Below, piece by piece: positions 30,571-40,907 of a DNA stretch of 64,000 nucleotides. Source of the stretch: an uncultured SAR86 cluster bacterium (GTDB taxonomy: Bacteria > Pseudomonadota > Gammaproteobacteria > Magnimaribacterales > D2472). Where the stretch lies: positions 48,648 through 112,647 of the forward strand of contig CACBQK010000003.1 of NCBI GenBank assembly GCA_902541365.1. The letters are read 5' to 3'. Each line of letters opens with the position of its first letter. The stretch's first letter is position 1. Both the position numbers and the translations under genes were made by a program. The notes beneath the pieces are model-generated. The model was not told the DNA's origin, did no database searches, and was given only the letters and a program-made list of their open reading frames with translations.

Positions 30571-31520
30571 AATGCCTCCAACCTTTCGTTTAATTTATTT
30601 TTAACTTTGTCTTCAAAGAAAGATTTTGAATTATTTTTGTCTGGTATGAGGCAAGTGAGATTTGAAAGGATATTTGGTAAGTCCTTTAATCTGAAATCTC
30701 GTCCTTCATCACAATATAGATTCGCTAATGTGCCTAATATTCTCATATTTCTTTGAATTCCAGACCATCTAAAGAATTCAAAAAGATCATCTTCAGATAA
30801 GGAAATATCTGAGTGATCAAGAAAATACTTAAGATCTTTTTTAATAATTGATCTATCAAAACTCATATAGTGATCTAATAAAATACCAGCAATATCTATT
30901 CCAATTGGCGCAATGCACATATCTTGAAAATCTATGACATTTACCTCATTACGATCGTCTAGAATAAGATTTCTTCGCTCAAAATCAAAATGGCAATTAT
31001 TTTTTGGGCATTCCTGTAAATTATCTAACGCATTCATTATTAAATCATTCACAAGTTCATCAGCAGAAATATCTAAAAATTTTTCACAGAATATATATTT
31101 AAATTTATTCATTTGATCTTTAAGATCGCTCGAACTTAGATGCACAAGCCCTTCAATATCTGCCTTATGAATATCTACTAAGAGATCGATACTTTTATTT
31201 ATAAGAAACTCCCTATTTTTATCATTCATTAATGAAATTAGGTCATCATCTCCGAGATCATTTTGAATAGTTACGCCGATTGTCGGATGATGAGAAATTA
31301 TTTTAGGGACATTGATATCATGATCTTTTAATTGCTCAGCCACTGAAATGAAACTTTCATGATCCCCAAGATTTGGATTTAAATAACATAAAACAAAGGA
31401 GTCTTTACCTCGTGAAACTCTCCAATAAGATCTTCCACTTGCTTCGTCTTTAAGTGGAGCTATGGAATCAAAACTTAAATCACACTTTTTGGCTATTTCT
31501 CGTATTTGTGATTCTTTCAA
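30567..31520 (-). CDS. amgK: APH-family sugar kinase, MurNAc/GlcNAc anomeric kinase-like
   Basis: HFDFERRNLILDDRNEVNVIDFQDMCIAPIGIDIAGIL; overlaps murU. Confidence 0.75.
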   Translation of the reverse strand: MKESQIREIAKKCDLSFDSIAPLKDEASGRSYWRVSRGKDSFVLCYLNPNLGDHESFISVAEQLKDHDINVPKIISHHPTIGVTIQNDLGDDDLISLMNDKNREFLINKSIDLLVDIHKADIEGLVHLSSSDLKDQMNKFKYIFCEKFLDISADELVNDLIMNALDNLQECPKNNCHFDFERRNLILDDRNEVNVIDFQDMCIAPIGIDIAGILLDHYMSFDRSIIKKDLKYFLDHSDISLSEDDLFEFFRWSGIQRNMRILGTLANLYCDEGRDFRLKDLPNILSNLTCLIPDKNNSKSFFEDKVKNKLNERLEAL

Positions 31521-32378
31521 TTAACTATTCTTTACGTCTTCCGGAAGTGGAGTATCGTCAGGTACAAAGAAATCTGGCATAAGCTCATTAAAAGGAACAG
31601 ATGCATATTTAGAGAAATCTTTTACTCCCGCTTCATGCAGAACAACATCATCGATACAGAAGTTTCCAGTAAACTCTTTAGAATCTTTAGTTAAAATCTC
31701 ATATGCTGCATCAGCCATAATTTCAGGTGTTCTTGAAAGACGCATTATTTCATCGCCTCCGAGATGGTTTTGAACCGCCGCTGTTGCGATAGCTGTTCTT
31801 GGCCATATAGCATTAACTGCAACTCCTCTATCTTTAAATTCTTCAGCCATACCAAGAACACACATACTCATATTATATTTCGCCATAGTATATGCAGTAT
31901 GGCCAGCAAACCATTTTGCTGACATATCAAGTGGTGGTGACAAATTTAAAATATGAGGATTTTCTGCTTTAAGCAAGTGTGGAAGACAATATCGACTAAC
32001 CATATAGGTACCCCTACCATTAATTTGATGCATTAAGTCATATCGCTTCATTTCTGTATCCATAGTATTGGTAAGTTGGATCGCAGATGCATTATTGATA
32101 CATATATCAATGCCACCAAAATGCTCAACTGTTTGATTCACAACCTCTCTGACGTTGTCTTCATCTCTAATATCACAGATTAGAGGTAAAGCTTCTCCCC
32201 CTGCTTTAGCAATTTCTTCTGCAGCAGTATAAATAGTGCCTGGAAGTTTTGGATGCGGATCAGCGGTTTTTGCTGCAAGAGCAAGTTTTGCTCCATCTTG
32301 AGCTGCTCTTTTTGCAATCGCTAACCCAATTCCTCGACTACCACCAGATACAAATATTACTTTATCTTTAAGGCTCAT
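31521..32378 (-). CDS. SDR family oxidoreductase (HSDL2-like)
   Basis: MSLKDKVIFVSGGSRGIGLAIAKRAAQDGAKLALAAKTADPHPKLPGTIYTAAEEI; AGGAGA SD supports a start near 32378, inside the ORF (which opens at 32435). Confidence 0.85.
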   Translation of the reverse strand: MSLKDKVIFVSGGSRGIGLAIAKRAAQDGAKLALAAKTADPHPKLPGTIYTAAEEIAKAGGEALPLICDIRDEDNVREVVNQTVEHFGGIDICINNASAIQLTNTMDTEMKRYDLMHQINGRGTYMVSRYCLPHLLKAENPHILNLSPPLDMSAKWFAGHTAYTMAKYNMSMCVLGMAEEFKDRGVAVNAIWPRTAIATAAVQNHLGGDEIMRLSRTPEIMADAAYEILTKDSKEFTGNFCIDDVVLHEAGVKDFSKYASVPFNELMPDFFVPDDTPLPEDVKNS

Positions 32379-32389
32379 AATTTCTCCTA

Positions 32390-33130
32390 TTAAAATTTTT
32401 CCATATATGGTCTTAGATCCATCTCTTGAGTCCAAGCTGAAGGATGCTGCTCATGAATATTCCAATATGCTTCAGCAATTTCCTTAGGTTGTAAGATACC
32501 ATCTTTTTCTTTCAAGGCGTATGTATCTGGGAAATTTTCCTTTATGAATGGAGTATCTATAGCACCATCAATAATAAAATGGGCAACATGAATGCCTTGC
32601 GGGCCAAGTTCTCTTGCCATGCTCTGAGAAAGAGACCTTAATGCAAACTTTGCTCCTGAAAATGCAGAAAATCCTGCACCTCCTCTTACAGATGCTGTAG
32701 CACCAGTAAAAAAAATAGATCCATGTCCTCTTTTCTTCATATATTTTGCAGCCTCTCTACCAGTTAAGAATCCTGCAAATGCTGCCATCTCCCAAACTTT
32801 TTTATAAACTCGTGCAGTTGTATCTTCAATTGAGAAAAAAACGTTTGCACCAGGATTAAATACTACGACATCAATTGGAGCAATATTCTCTTCAACCTCT
32901 CTAAATAATTTTGCTATTGCATCCTCATCTCTAGCATCAACACCATAGGGAGTGGCTTGATAACCAGCCTCTTGAATGCCTTTAGCTAATTTTTCTAATT
33001 CAGAAAAGTTTCTTTCTCTTCTTACTGGACATACGTGATATCCCATTTCAGCAAACTTTCGAGTAATGGCTGATCCAGTAGATACGCCTGCACCAATTAT
33101 GATGGCAGAAAATTTTGTAAAATCTCTCAT
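32390..33130 (-). CDS. SDR family oxidoreductase
   Basis: AIIIGAGVSTGSAITRKFAEMG; GAGFSAFSGAKFALRSLSQSMARELG. Confidence 0.85.
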   Translation of the reverse strand: MRDFTKFSAIIIGAGVSTGSAITRKFAEMGYHVCPVRRERNFSELEKLAKGIQEAGYQATPYGVDARDEDAIAKLFREVEENIAPIDVVVFNPGANVFFSIEDTTARVYKKVWEMAAFAGFLTGREAAKYMKKRGHGSIFFTGATASVRGGAGFSAFSGAKFALRSLSQSMARELGPQGIHVAHFIIDGAIDTPFIKENFPDTYALKEKDGILQPKEIAEAYWNIHEQHPSAWTQEMDLRPYMEKF

Positions 33131-33192
33131 TTAAAACTAATATTTACTAAGTGAAGTTTAACTAAGTAACTTTACCAAATATATATAGTGTT

Positions 33193-33795
33193 ATGAAAGT
33201 AGATTTTATTTTTGATTTTGCAAGTCCAAATGCCTATTGTTGTCATAAGGTTATTCCTGAAATAGAGAGTAGGACTGGTATTAAATTTAATTATATTCAT
33301 TGTCTTCTGGGTGGGATATTCAAACTAACTAATAATCAGGCACCAATGATCCAATTCTCCGAAATTAAGAATAAGCTTGATTATGAAGGAATTGAGATGG
33401 AAAGGTTTATGCAAAAACATAACCTCGATAAATTTAAAATGAACTCAAATTTTCCAATTACTACCGTAAGTCTTCAAAGAGGTGCTTTGGTAGCTGAAAA
33501 AATGAATTTTGTCGAAGAATATAGAGATAAGGTTTTGCAAGCAATGTGGGAAGATGACATTAACTTGGGTGATCAAGAAACTTTATTTAACTTTATAAAA
33601 GAGTTTGATGTTGATCATGATCATTTTTTTAGCGAAATTACTTCTGAAGGTATAAAACAACAATTATTTGATAATACTAATATGGCTGTTGAAAGAGGCT
33701 CTTTTGGGGTACCAACATTTTTTCTGAATGATCAAATTTTCTTTGGAAAAGATAAGCTTGTTGAGATTGAGGAATATTTATCAACTTTAAAATAA
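33193..33795 (+). CDS. 2-hydroxychromene-2-carboxylate isomerase-like (DsbA/GST-kappa fold)
   Basis: DFIFDFASPNAYCCHKVIPEI...NMAVERGSFGVPTFFLNDQIFFGKDKL. Confidence 0.8.
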   Translation: MKVDFIFDFASPNAYCCHKVIPEIESRTGIKFNYIHCLLGGIFKLTNNQAPMIQFSEIKNKLDYEGIEMERFMQKHNLDKFKMNSNFPITTVSLQRGALVAEKMNFVEEYRDKVLQAMWEDDINLGDQETLFNFIKEFDVDHDHFFSEITSEGIKQQLFDNTNMAVERGSFGVPTFFLNDQIFFGKDKLVEIEEYLSTLK

Positions 33796-33826
33796 ACTTT
33801 TTCATCCAAATCTTTTCAATATAAGT

Positions 33827-36145
33827 ATGCCGCTTAAAAGATTAGTTCTTGTTTCGTTTATCCTTTCAAGTTTTTTAGAAGCTAATGAAGAAATTCAAAA
33901 AAGTTTTTTTGAAGAAAGTAAATCTCTTTCTCAGTGCACTTTTTACTATCCAATCCTCTCAGAGCAGGAAAAAATAGATATTCAGTCAGAAAAGATTTCT
34001 ATTTCAAAAGAATCGATATTTTTAGAAGAGGATGTTGTGCTTAAGTTTGACGGTGGCATCTTCACCTCCTCTTCAGCTGACTTAAAAGAAAATAGCAATT
34101 TAATTAGTTTTTATAATAATGCTGATATTTTTCTTAATGATCTTTTTCTGCAAGCGCAAAGAGGTGAATTTGATAGAAGTAATAATACTTTTGAGCTGTA
34201 TTCTGGAAACTCTTATTGGAAAAGACCTAACATATTTATCAGCTTTGATATTGCGGATGGAACCGATGATACCGTAACTTTTAAGAATGCATCTCTTTCA
34301 TCATGTACGGATACCTCTTCAGGATGGGCATTAAAGGCAGATCAAATAAAAATTAATGATGATCTTGGAAGAGGATCAGCAAAGAAAATAAGGCTTGAAA
34401 TTTTTGATAGGACTGTTTTCAGGTTTCCATTTCTTCCAATCTATTTATCTGAAGATTTACAAAATAATCCAAAGAGGCACTCAAGATTTCTTGATCCATC
34501 AATATCATATTCCTCTGATGGTTTTGATTTTACATTGCCATATAAAAAGATTTTATCTGATAACTCTGATCTTATTATTGGTCCTAGGACAATTGCTAAA
34601 CGTGGAAATGGATTCGAGTTCCAACTAAGTTTAGATAATGATAAGAATATCTTTGGTGCTAATCTTATATATTTAAATAGTGATAAAGAGTTTGATAAAA
34701 GATATCCAAACCATAAAAATAATGGAGATCAAAGATGGGGATATGAAATAAAAAGTTCCTCAGATCTTCAATTTGGAGTATTAAATATTAATCTCTCCGA
34801 TTTTTCAGATTTACATTTTTTTAGAGATGTTCCTGGTGAATCAGTTAATTTAAATTTTCAAAGAGAAGAATATTTTGAGCAATCTATTTCTTTGAGAGGA
34901 AACTTTAGAAATCTATCCTATGAGTTAGGATCGATGGGATTTGAATCATCAAATCCGATACTTACAAATGGTTATGTTAAAAAACCTTTTATTAATCTTG
35001 GGTACAAAATTGATCTCAGGAGCGTTAAATTTGAGTCATCGCTTAACTATGCAGAGTTTTCTGCTGAAACTCTTCATGACTATATTGGGTATGAAGTTCA
35101 CGAAGGAAAATACTTATTGCTTATTGAGAATCCACCAGAGGGCTCTAGGCTTTTCATGAATAACATGTTAAAAGCTGAAAGAAGATACAAAAACTTTGAT
35201 ATTGACGCATCTGTCGGAATAAAGTCAGTTAGCTATGATCTTAAAAATACTGAAAATAATACTGAGGATATAAATGTTCCGAACATTCATATAAAAATCT
35301 CCAGCGATCTCTTCAAGAACTCTAATGATGGAGTTTCATTTTTAACTCCAATGTATGCATTCGGATATGCTAAGACACAGGATCAATCTGATAATCCGAT
35401 TTTTGATTCAGCTTTGATACCTGTGGGTGTTAATACTTTTATGAATCAGCAGTTCTCTGGTTATGATCGAATCGCAGATGAGAAGTTTCATGCCATTGGG
35501 CTGAATTTCTTAAGGTTTGAGGATAATCTTGAAAAAATTAACTTTACAATTAAGAAGAAGTTTTACTATAAAGACAGACGAGTCTACTTAAACAATCCTT
35601 TTGAGAGCAGAGATGATACTGGGCCAATTGCATCATCTTTTTTATGGAATCCTTCTAAAGAAATAAAATTTAATTCATATCTAAACTATTCTGATGAGCA
35701 ATCAAAAATAAATAATCTTGGATTAGGAGTGCTTTATACAAATGAAAATATCAATATTGGGATTGGTCAGAAGTTTAGAAGAATAAATTCATCTCTACAA
35801 GATGATCTTAATCTAACAGAGTTCTTCATGGATCTACCTCTTGAAAATGGTTATTCATTTTTTGCCTTAGGTCAAAGAGACAATGAAACAGATAAATTTA
35901 TTGAAACTAGATTCGGCCTCGGCTATGAAAACTGTTGTTTTGCAGCGTCTTTGAGTGCATCTAAAAGAACATTAATTCGATTCAATGACATTAATTTTTC
36001 AAATAATATGTTTTTAAATGAGTTATGGGACAATATAATAGAGACTGAAAATAAAAGTCGTATTAATATCTCTTTTCAGTTAAAAGGATTTAATAATGCT
36101 AAAAGAGGTTTTAAGAGATATATACAAAACTCAATTCTTAATTAA
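33827..36145 (+). CDS. lptD: LPS-assembly protein LptD
   Basis: OstA-like N-terminal region, beta-barrel, directly upstream of surA-pdxA-rsmA. Confidence 0.88.
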   Translation: MPLKRLVLVSFILSSFLEANEEIQKSFFEESKSLSQCTFYYPILSEQEKIDIQSEKISISKESIFLEEDVVLKFDGGIFTSSSADLKENSNLISFYNNADIFLNDLFLQAQRGEFDRSNNTFELYSGNSYWKRPNIFISFDIADGTDDTVTFKNASLSSCTDTSSGWALKADQIKINDDLGRGSAKKIRLEIFDRTVFRFPFLPIYLSEDLQNNPKRHSRFLDPSISYSSDGFDFTLPYKKILSDNSDLIIGPRTIAKRGNGFEFQLSLDNDKNIFGANLIYLNSDKEFDKRYPNHKNNGDQRWGYEIKSSSDLQFGVLNINLSDFSDLHFFRDVPGESVNLNFQREEYFEQSISLRGNFRNLSYELGSMGFESSNPILTNGYVKKPFINLGYKIDLRSVKFESSLNYAEFSAETLHDYIGYEVHEGKYLLLIENPPEGSRLFMNNMLKAERRYKNFDIDASVGIKSVSYDLKNTENNTEDINVPNIHIKISSDLFKNSNDGVSFLTPMYAFGYAKTQDQSDNPIFDSALIPVGVNTFMNQQFSGYDRIADEKFHAIGLNFLRFEDNLEKINFTIKKKFYYKDRRVYLNNPFESRDDTGPIASSFLWNPSKEIKFNSYLNYSDEQSKINNLGLGVLYTNENINIGIGQKFRRINSSLQDDLNLTEFFMDLPLENGYSFFALGQRDNETDKFIETRFGLGYENCCFAASLSASKRTLIRFNDINFSNNMFLNELWDNIIETENKSRINISFQLKGFNNAKRGFKRYIQNSILN

Positions 36146-37390
36146 ATGAAAAAATTATTACTTATACAAATCACAATACTTATCTCTACTTTTTCATTTT
36201 CAAAAATTGAGGTTCTTGATAGAGTGGCGATTATTGTAGATGAAGGAGTTGTGATGGAGTCACAGATCAATGAACTTCTTCTGTCAACAAAATTAAGATC
36301 TGCGGAACAAGGTATTCAACTACCGCCCGATGATGCCCTGCTTGATGAAATTAAAGAACAACTGATTATCCAAGAGCTTCAGTTGCAAAGAGGTCAAGAC
36401 TTTGGAGTAAGGATAAGTGATACAGAACTAAATCAAACATTTGCACAAATAGCATCAAGTAATGGTGTTGATATCGAAAAATTTATTGATGAATATGAGG
36501 CTTCGGGACAAGACTATGAAAAGCTCAGAGAAGAAGTAAGAAGAGATATGATCATTCAAAGAGTTCAAAGAGGAATAGTTGGTGGATTAATTAATATTAC
36601 AGACCAAGAAATAGACGGCTTTTTAGCCACTGAAGAGGCTATTGCTCAACTAACACCTGAACTACTAGTTAGGCAAATCCAAGTCAAAACAAAAGCTTTA
36701 GCTGAAGAAGTTCTAAAAAAAATTGATGAGGGCGAAAGTTTTGAAGACTTAGTTGAGAGTAACTCAATAAATCAAAATAGATCACAAGGTGGTCTTATGC
36801 CCTGGAGGAAAATCAATGAAATGCCCTCTATCTTTGCTAATGCAATAAAGGAACAGTCCTTAGGCTTTATCTCTGAACCAATTGAAACTGGATCAGGGTT
36901 TCATTTATTAAAACTTGAAGATAAGAGAGGTCCGCTTGTTAAGTTTGAAGAACAATGGGAAACAAGACATGTCTTATTAGTACCAAGCGCTATCCGAGAT
37001 GTTGATGCTACAAAAGCTGAAGCTGAAGTCTTGAGGGAAAAAGTTCTTGCTGGTGAGGACTTCGCTAAAATTGCAGAACAATACTCTGAAGATCCTGGCT
37101 CAGGTTCAAATGGAGGGAGTCTTGATTGGCTTCCAATGGGATCCACGGTGTCAGAATTTGAGAACGTTATGATCAATTCTGACCTCAATGTTGTATCAGA
37201 AGTTTTTGAATCTCAATTTGGGTTTCATTTCCTTGAGGTAACTGGTAAAAGATTAGAGGATATAACTGATTATCAAATTGAGGAAAGAGCCTACTCAATT
37301 CTTTTTTCAAGAAAATTCGATGAAGAGCTTGAGAATACTCTCAGATCAATGAGAGCTGAAGCTTTTGTTGAATTTAAAGATCTAGATTGA
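36146..37390 (+). CDS. surA: Periplasmic peptidyl-prolyl isomerase/chaperone SurA
   Basis: LDRVAIIVDEGVVMESQI, two parvulin domains (QGGLMPWRKINEMP; GSNGGSLDWLPMGS). Confidence 0.95.
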   Translation: MKKLLLIQITILISTFSFSKIEVLDRVAIIVDEGVVMESQINELLLSTKLRSAEQGIQLPPDDALLDEIKEQLIIQELQLQRGQDFGVRISDTELNQTFAQIASSNGVDIEKFIDEYEASGQDYEKLREEVRRDMIIQRVQRGIVGGLINITDQEIDGFLATEEAIAQLTPELLVRQIQVKTKALAEEVLKKIDEGESFEDLVESNSINQNRSQGGLMPWRKINEMPSIFANAIKEQSLGFISEPIETGSGFHLLKLEDKRGPLVKFEEQWETRHVLLVPSAIRDVDATKAEAEVLREKVLAGEDFAKIAEQYSEDPGSGSNGGSLDWLPMGSTVSEFENVMINSDLNVVSEVFESQFGFHFLEVTGKRLEDITDYQIEERAYSILFSRKFDEELENTLRSMRAEAFVEFKDLD

Positions 37391-38355
37391 AAACTATTAT
37401 TTATTCTCCCGGTGATCCTGCTGGTGTAGGGCCTGATCTCTTTATAAGTCTTGTTAATGAAGATTTTTTTAGATCTTTAAATGCAAATGTTGTCTGCCTT
37501 GGTGATAAATCACTTTTTGATTCAAGAGCTAAAGAATTAGAATATGCGTTTGAAATAAAATCATTCACGAGTCTTGATAGTGTTAATGAAAAAATTGCAC
37601 TCCTTGAAATTGCTAAATGTCCTGATATTTCGAGCGGAGAACTAAACTCAATTAACTCTGAGTATGTAATAAAAAATCTTGATTTTGGGATTGATGCCTG
37701 TTTAGAGAGAAAGGATTTAGGATTAGTGACAGGTCCAATCAGTAAGGAAAACATTATTGAGGGAGGATATACCTTCTCTGGCCATACTGAGAGAATTATG
37801 GAAAGGACTAATAGTGATGATGTATTGATGTTGCTTGCCTCTGAAAGATTGAAAGTAGCACTGGCAACAACACATATCCCATTGAGTATGGTTTCTGAAT
37901 CAATAACAACAGACCTTATAATCAATAAAGTAAAAATCTTAGATCAAGAGTTAAGATCAAAGTTTGGTATTGAAAAACCTAAGATTTCTCTTCTAGGGCT
38001 TAATCCACATGCAGGAGAGGGAGGAAAATTAGGAAAAGAAGAGATTGAAATAATAATACCTGCTGTAAAGGAGTTGAAAGCTTCTAATATTGATGTCTCT
38101 ATGCCTCTATCTGCAGATACAGCATTCAATAAAAATCTGCTTGATGAAACTGATGCATATTTTGCTATGTATCATGATCAAGGACTTCCAGTGCTAAAGG
38201 CTCTAAGTTTTGGAGATTCAATTAATATAACTTTAGGTGTGCCAATTATTAGAACTTCAGTTGATCATGGGGTTGCCTTAGACATTGCTGGAAAGGGTAT
38301 TGCAAATAATTCCTCCTTGAAGAATGCTTTCTATGCAGCTGATAATTTAATCTAA
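37387..38355 (+). CDS. pdxA: 4-hydroxythreonine-4-phosphate dehydrogenase (TTG start)
   Basis: SPGDPAGVGPDL, LVTGPISKENI, GHTERI, LNPHAGEGG, MYHDQGLPVLK. Confidence 0.95.
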   Translation: MKTIIYSPGDPAGVGPDLFISLVNEDFFRSLNANVVCLGDKSLFDSRAKELEYAFEIKSFTSLDSVNEKIALLEIAKCPDISSGELNSINSEYVIKNLDFGIDACLERKDLGLVTGPISKENIIEGGYTFSGHTERIMERTNSDDVLMLLASERLKVALATTHIPLSMVSESITTDLIINKVKILDQELRSKFGIEKPKISLLGLNPHAGEGGKLGKEEIEIIIPAVKELKASNIDVSMPLSADTAFNKNLLDETDAYFAMYHDQGLPVLKALSFGDSINITLGVPIIRTSVDHGVALDIAGKGIANNSSLKNAFYAADNLI

Positions 38356-39101
38356 TGATTGATAGATCATCCCGAAGGCGCTTTGGGCAAAATTACCTAA
38401 GAGATAAGTCTGTTATTTACCAAATAGTAGATAAAATTAATCCTAGAAAGGAAGATAGCTTCATCGAGATTGGTCCCGGTCAAGGAGCAATAACGGGAGG
38501 TATAAAAAATAATTCTAAAAATCTTACTCTTATAGAAGTTGATAAAGAAAATGTAGCTTATCTAAAGAACTCTCTTGGTAATGAAGTTCAGATTTTCGAA
38601 GAGGATGTTCTAAAAATTGATCTTAGTTTTATAAAGAATAATGATAGGATCATCGGTAACCTCCCCTACAACATAGCGTCGCAAATAATACTTAGATTTT
38701 TAGAATTAAATAAGAAGATTTCTGATATGCACTTTATGGTCCAAAAAGAAATGGCCGAAGTTCTTACCTCAAGTCCAGGAAATAAGAGTTGGAATAAATT
38801 TGCTGTGAAAGTAGCTTTTTTTTATGAAACTGAGATTTTGATGGACATATCTCCAGAAGCATTTGATATCAAGCCTAAAGTTGATTCTTCTCTTGTAAGG
38901 TTCAAGCCAATAAATAGCCAGGCTTTTGAAATAAAGAAACTATTCCAAATTATAGATTTATCCTTCCAGTCTAAAAGAAAAACCATATTCAATAATTTAA
39001 AAAAACATAATATAAATTGGGAAGAGTTGAAGTTTGACAAAAATTTACGAGCTGAACAGCTAAGCCTTGAGAATTTTCTAGAGATTTACAAAAATGCCTA
39101 G
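38355..39101 (+). CDS. rsmA: 16S rRNA dimethyladenosine transferase
   Basis: RRFGQNYLRD, FIEIGPGQGAIT, GNLPYNIASQII. Confidence 0.95.
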   Translation: MIDRSSRRRFGQNYLRDKSVIYQIVDKINPRKEDSFIEIGPGQGAITGGIKNNSKNLTLIEVDKENVAYLKNSLGNEVQIFEEDVLKIDLSFIKNNDRIIGNLPYNIASQIILRFLELNKKISDMHFMVQKEMAEVLTSSPGNKSWNKFAVKVAFFYETEILMDISPEAFDIKPKVDSSLVRFKPINSQAFEIKKLFQIIDLSFQSKRKTIFNNLKKHNINWEELKFDKNLRAEQLSLENFLEIYKNA

Positions 39102-39891
39102 CTATGTCATTGGTGATGTCCAGGGATGTTTCGATGAGTTAATGCTTCTTCTGGACAAAATAAATTTTGATCCAAAAAATGATGAATTAATTTTTGCAGG
39201 CGATCTTATAAATAGAGGCCCCAAATCTCTGGAGGTCCTTGAATTCTGCCTTGAAAACAAGAAGTCAATTGAGGTTGTGCTTGGAAATCATGATATTTAT
39301 CTTCTTTATCTTATTCATCAAAATAAAAAAAACTATCAGCTAGCCCCTATCCTTGAATCTAAGAATAAAAAGAAGTTTTTTAGCTGGCTAATTGAAAAAC
39401 CTCTTATGCTTGAGAGAAAAAATAATAAAAATGAGAAATTTATTATTTCACATGCTGGGATTCCTCATATTTGGGATTTAGGAGATGCTCGAAGACTTAA
39501 TGAGGAGTATTTAAAAGCGATCAAAAAGAATCCTGGTGGTGTTTTTAGAAATATGTGGGGAGATCATCCTGATATATGGTCAGAAAGCTTGAGAGGTTTT
39601 AGCAGAATAAGAGTAATAATTAATTACTTCACAAGAATGCGGTTAATAACTCAAGAAGGTCAGGTTGATCTTAAAACTAAGGTCTCTGCAAGAAATAGTA
39701 AATATAAAGCTTGGTTCAAATTTATCAAAAATGAAAAAGATAGCTATCAACTATTTGGTCATTGGGCAGCTTTGAAAGGCAAGACTAATAAAAGAAATGT
39801 AATCGGTCTTGATGCTGGTTGTGTTTGGGGTGGGCATTTAAAAGCTATAAGGATTAATGACAGAAAAATCTTTAAAATAAAGTCATTATGA
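39094..39891 (+). CDS. apaH: Symmetrical bis(5'-nucleosyl)-tetraphosphatase
   Basis: YVIGDVQGCFDEL, FAGDLINRGPKSLEVL, VLGNHDIYLL, LFGHWAALKG. Confidence 0.95.
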   Translation: MPSYVIGDVQGCFDELMLLLDKINFDPKNDELIFAGDLINRGPKSLEVLEFCLENKKSIEVVLGNHDIYLLYLIHQNKKNYQLAPILESKNKKKFFSWLIEKPLMLERKNNKNEKFIISHAGIPHIWDLGDARRLNEEYLKAIKKNPGGVFRNMWGDHPDIWSESLRGFSRIRVIINYFTRMRLITQEGQVDLKTKVSARNSKYKAWFKFIKNEKDSYQLFGHWAALKGKTNKRNVIGLDAGCVWGGHLKAIRINDRKIFKIKSL

Positions 39892-40907
39892 AAATATTTC
39901 AGGTTGGTGGATCCATTAGGGACGAGATTCTAGGCGTAGAGGCAAATGATAAGGATTGGGTTGTAGTTGGGTCATCACCAGAGAAAATGATTGCCGAAGG
40001 TTTCAAACCTATCGGAAAAGATTTCCCTGTCTTTCTGCATCCTGAGTCCAATGAAGAATATGCTCTTGCAAGAACTGAAAAAAAGTCGGGAAAGGGTTAT
40101 AAAGGTTTTACATTCTACTTCGATGAAACAGTGACTCTTGAGGAAGATCTTAAGAGACGCGACTTCACTATTAATTCTATAGCAAAAGATGAAAATGGAA
40201 GTCTAATAGACCCACATGGTGGTCTTGAAGATTTGAAAGATAAGATTTTCAGACAAACCTCGGAATCTTTTTCTGAGGATCCCCTTCGATCAATAAGATA
40301 TGCAAAATTTAAAACATATCCTCATTTGGCTGATTTTGCTCTGGACAAGACTACTGAGGAAAGTATAAGAAGTATCGGTAAATCGAATGAATTAAATCAT
40401 TTATCTGCTGACAGAATTTGGATGGAACTAAGAACTGCATTATCTTCACCAAGGTCTGCGAACTTTTTTTCATCCCTTGTTTCATTAGGCTTAACTGATC
40501 CATGGTTTTCTAAAATAAGCTCATTTGATGTAGATGAGAGTAATTCACCCCAATTAAAATGGGTCGAACTAGAGCTTCAAAACAATTTTTCACTGCACGA
40601 ATCTCTTGAGCTTCCTAAAGAATTTATTGATCTTACAAATTTATCTTTTCAGCTTGCTGCTGTTGATATTGAAGAAAATCAGGAAAATCTTATCGATAAG
40701 TTAGAAAAAATAAATTTTCATAGAAATCAAAAAGAAGTCGAAGAAATAATAAAACTCAAATTTTTTGAGGACAAAAGAGATTATTTAATAAAATTGAAAG
40801 ATAATATCCTATCTAAAGATTTTTCTATTTTAGGTGAAGCTCCTAAAGAAGATATGATGAAAATGAAAAAAGATCTCTATATAGAATCAATAAAGGAATC
40901 TAAATGA
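39888..40907 (+). CDS. cca: CCA tRNA nucleotidyltransferase
   Basis: VGGSIRDEILGVEANDKDWVVVG, RRDFTINSIA. Confidence 0.94.
   Translation: MKIFQVGGSIRDEILGVEANDKDWVVVGSSPEKMIAEGFKPIGKDFPVFLHPESNEEYALARTEKKSGKGYKGFTFYFDETVTLEEDLKRRDFTINSIAKDENGSLIDPHGGLEDLKDKIFRQTSESFSEDPLRSIRYAKFKTYPHLADFALDKTTEESIRSIGKSNELNHLSADRIWMELRTALSSPRSANFFSSLVSLGLTDPWFSKISSFDVDESNSPQLKWVELELQNNFSLHESLELPKEFIDLTNLSFQLAAVDIEENQENLIDKLEKINFHRNQKEVEEIIKLKFFEDKRDYLIKLKDNILSKDFSILGEAPKEDMMKMKKDLYIESIKESK

Noticed and set aside
37401-37925. 174-aa minus-strand ORF
   Set aside because: Wholly antisense to pdxA, which has clear catalytic motifs.
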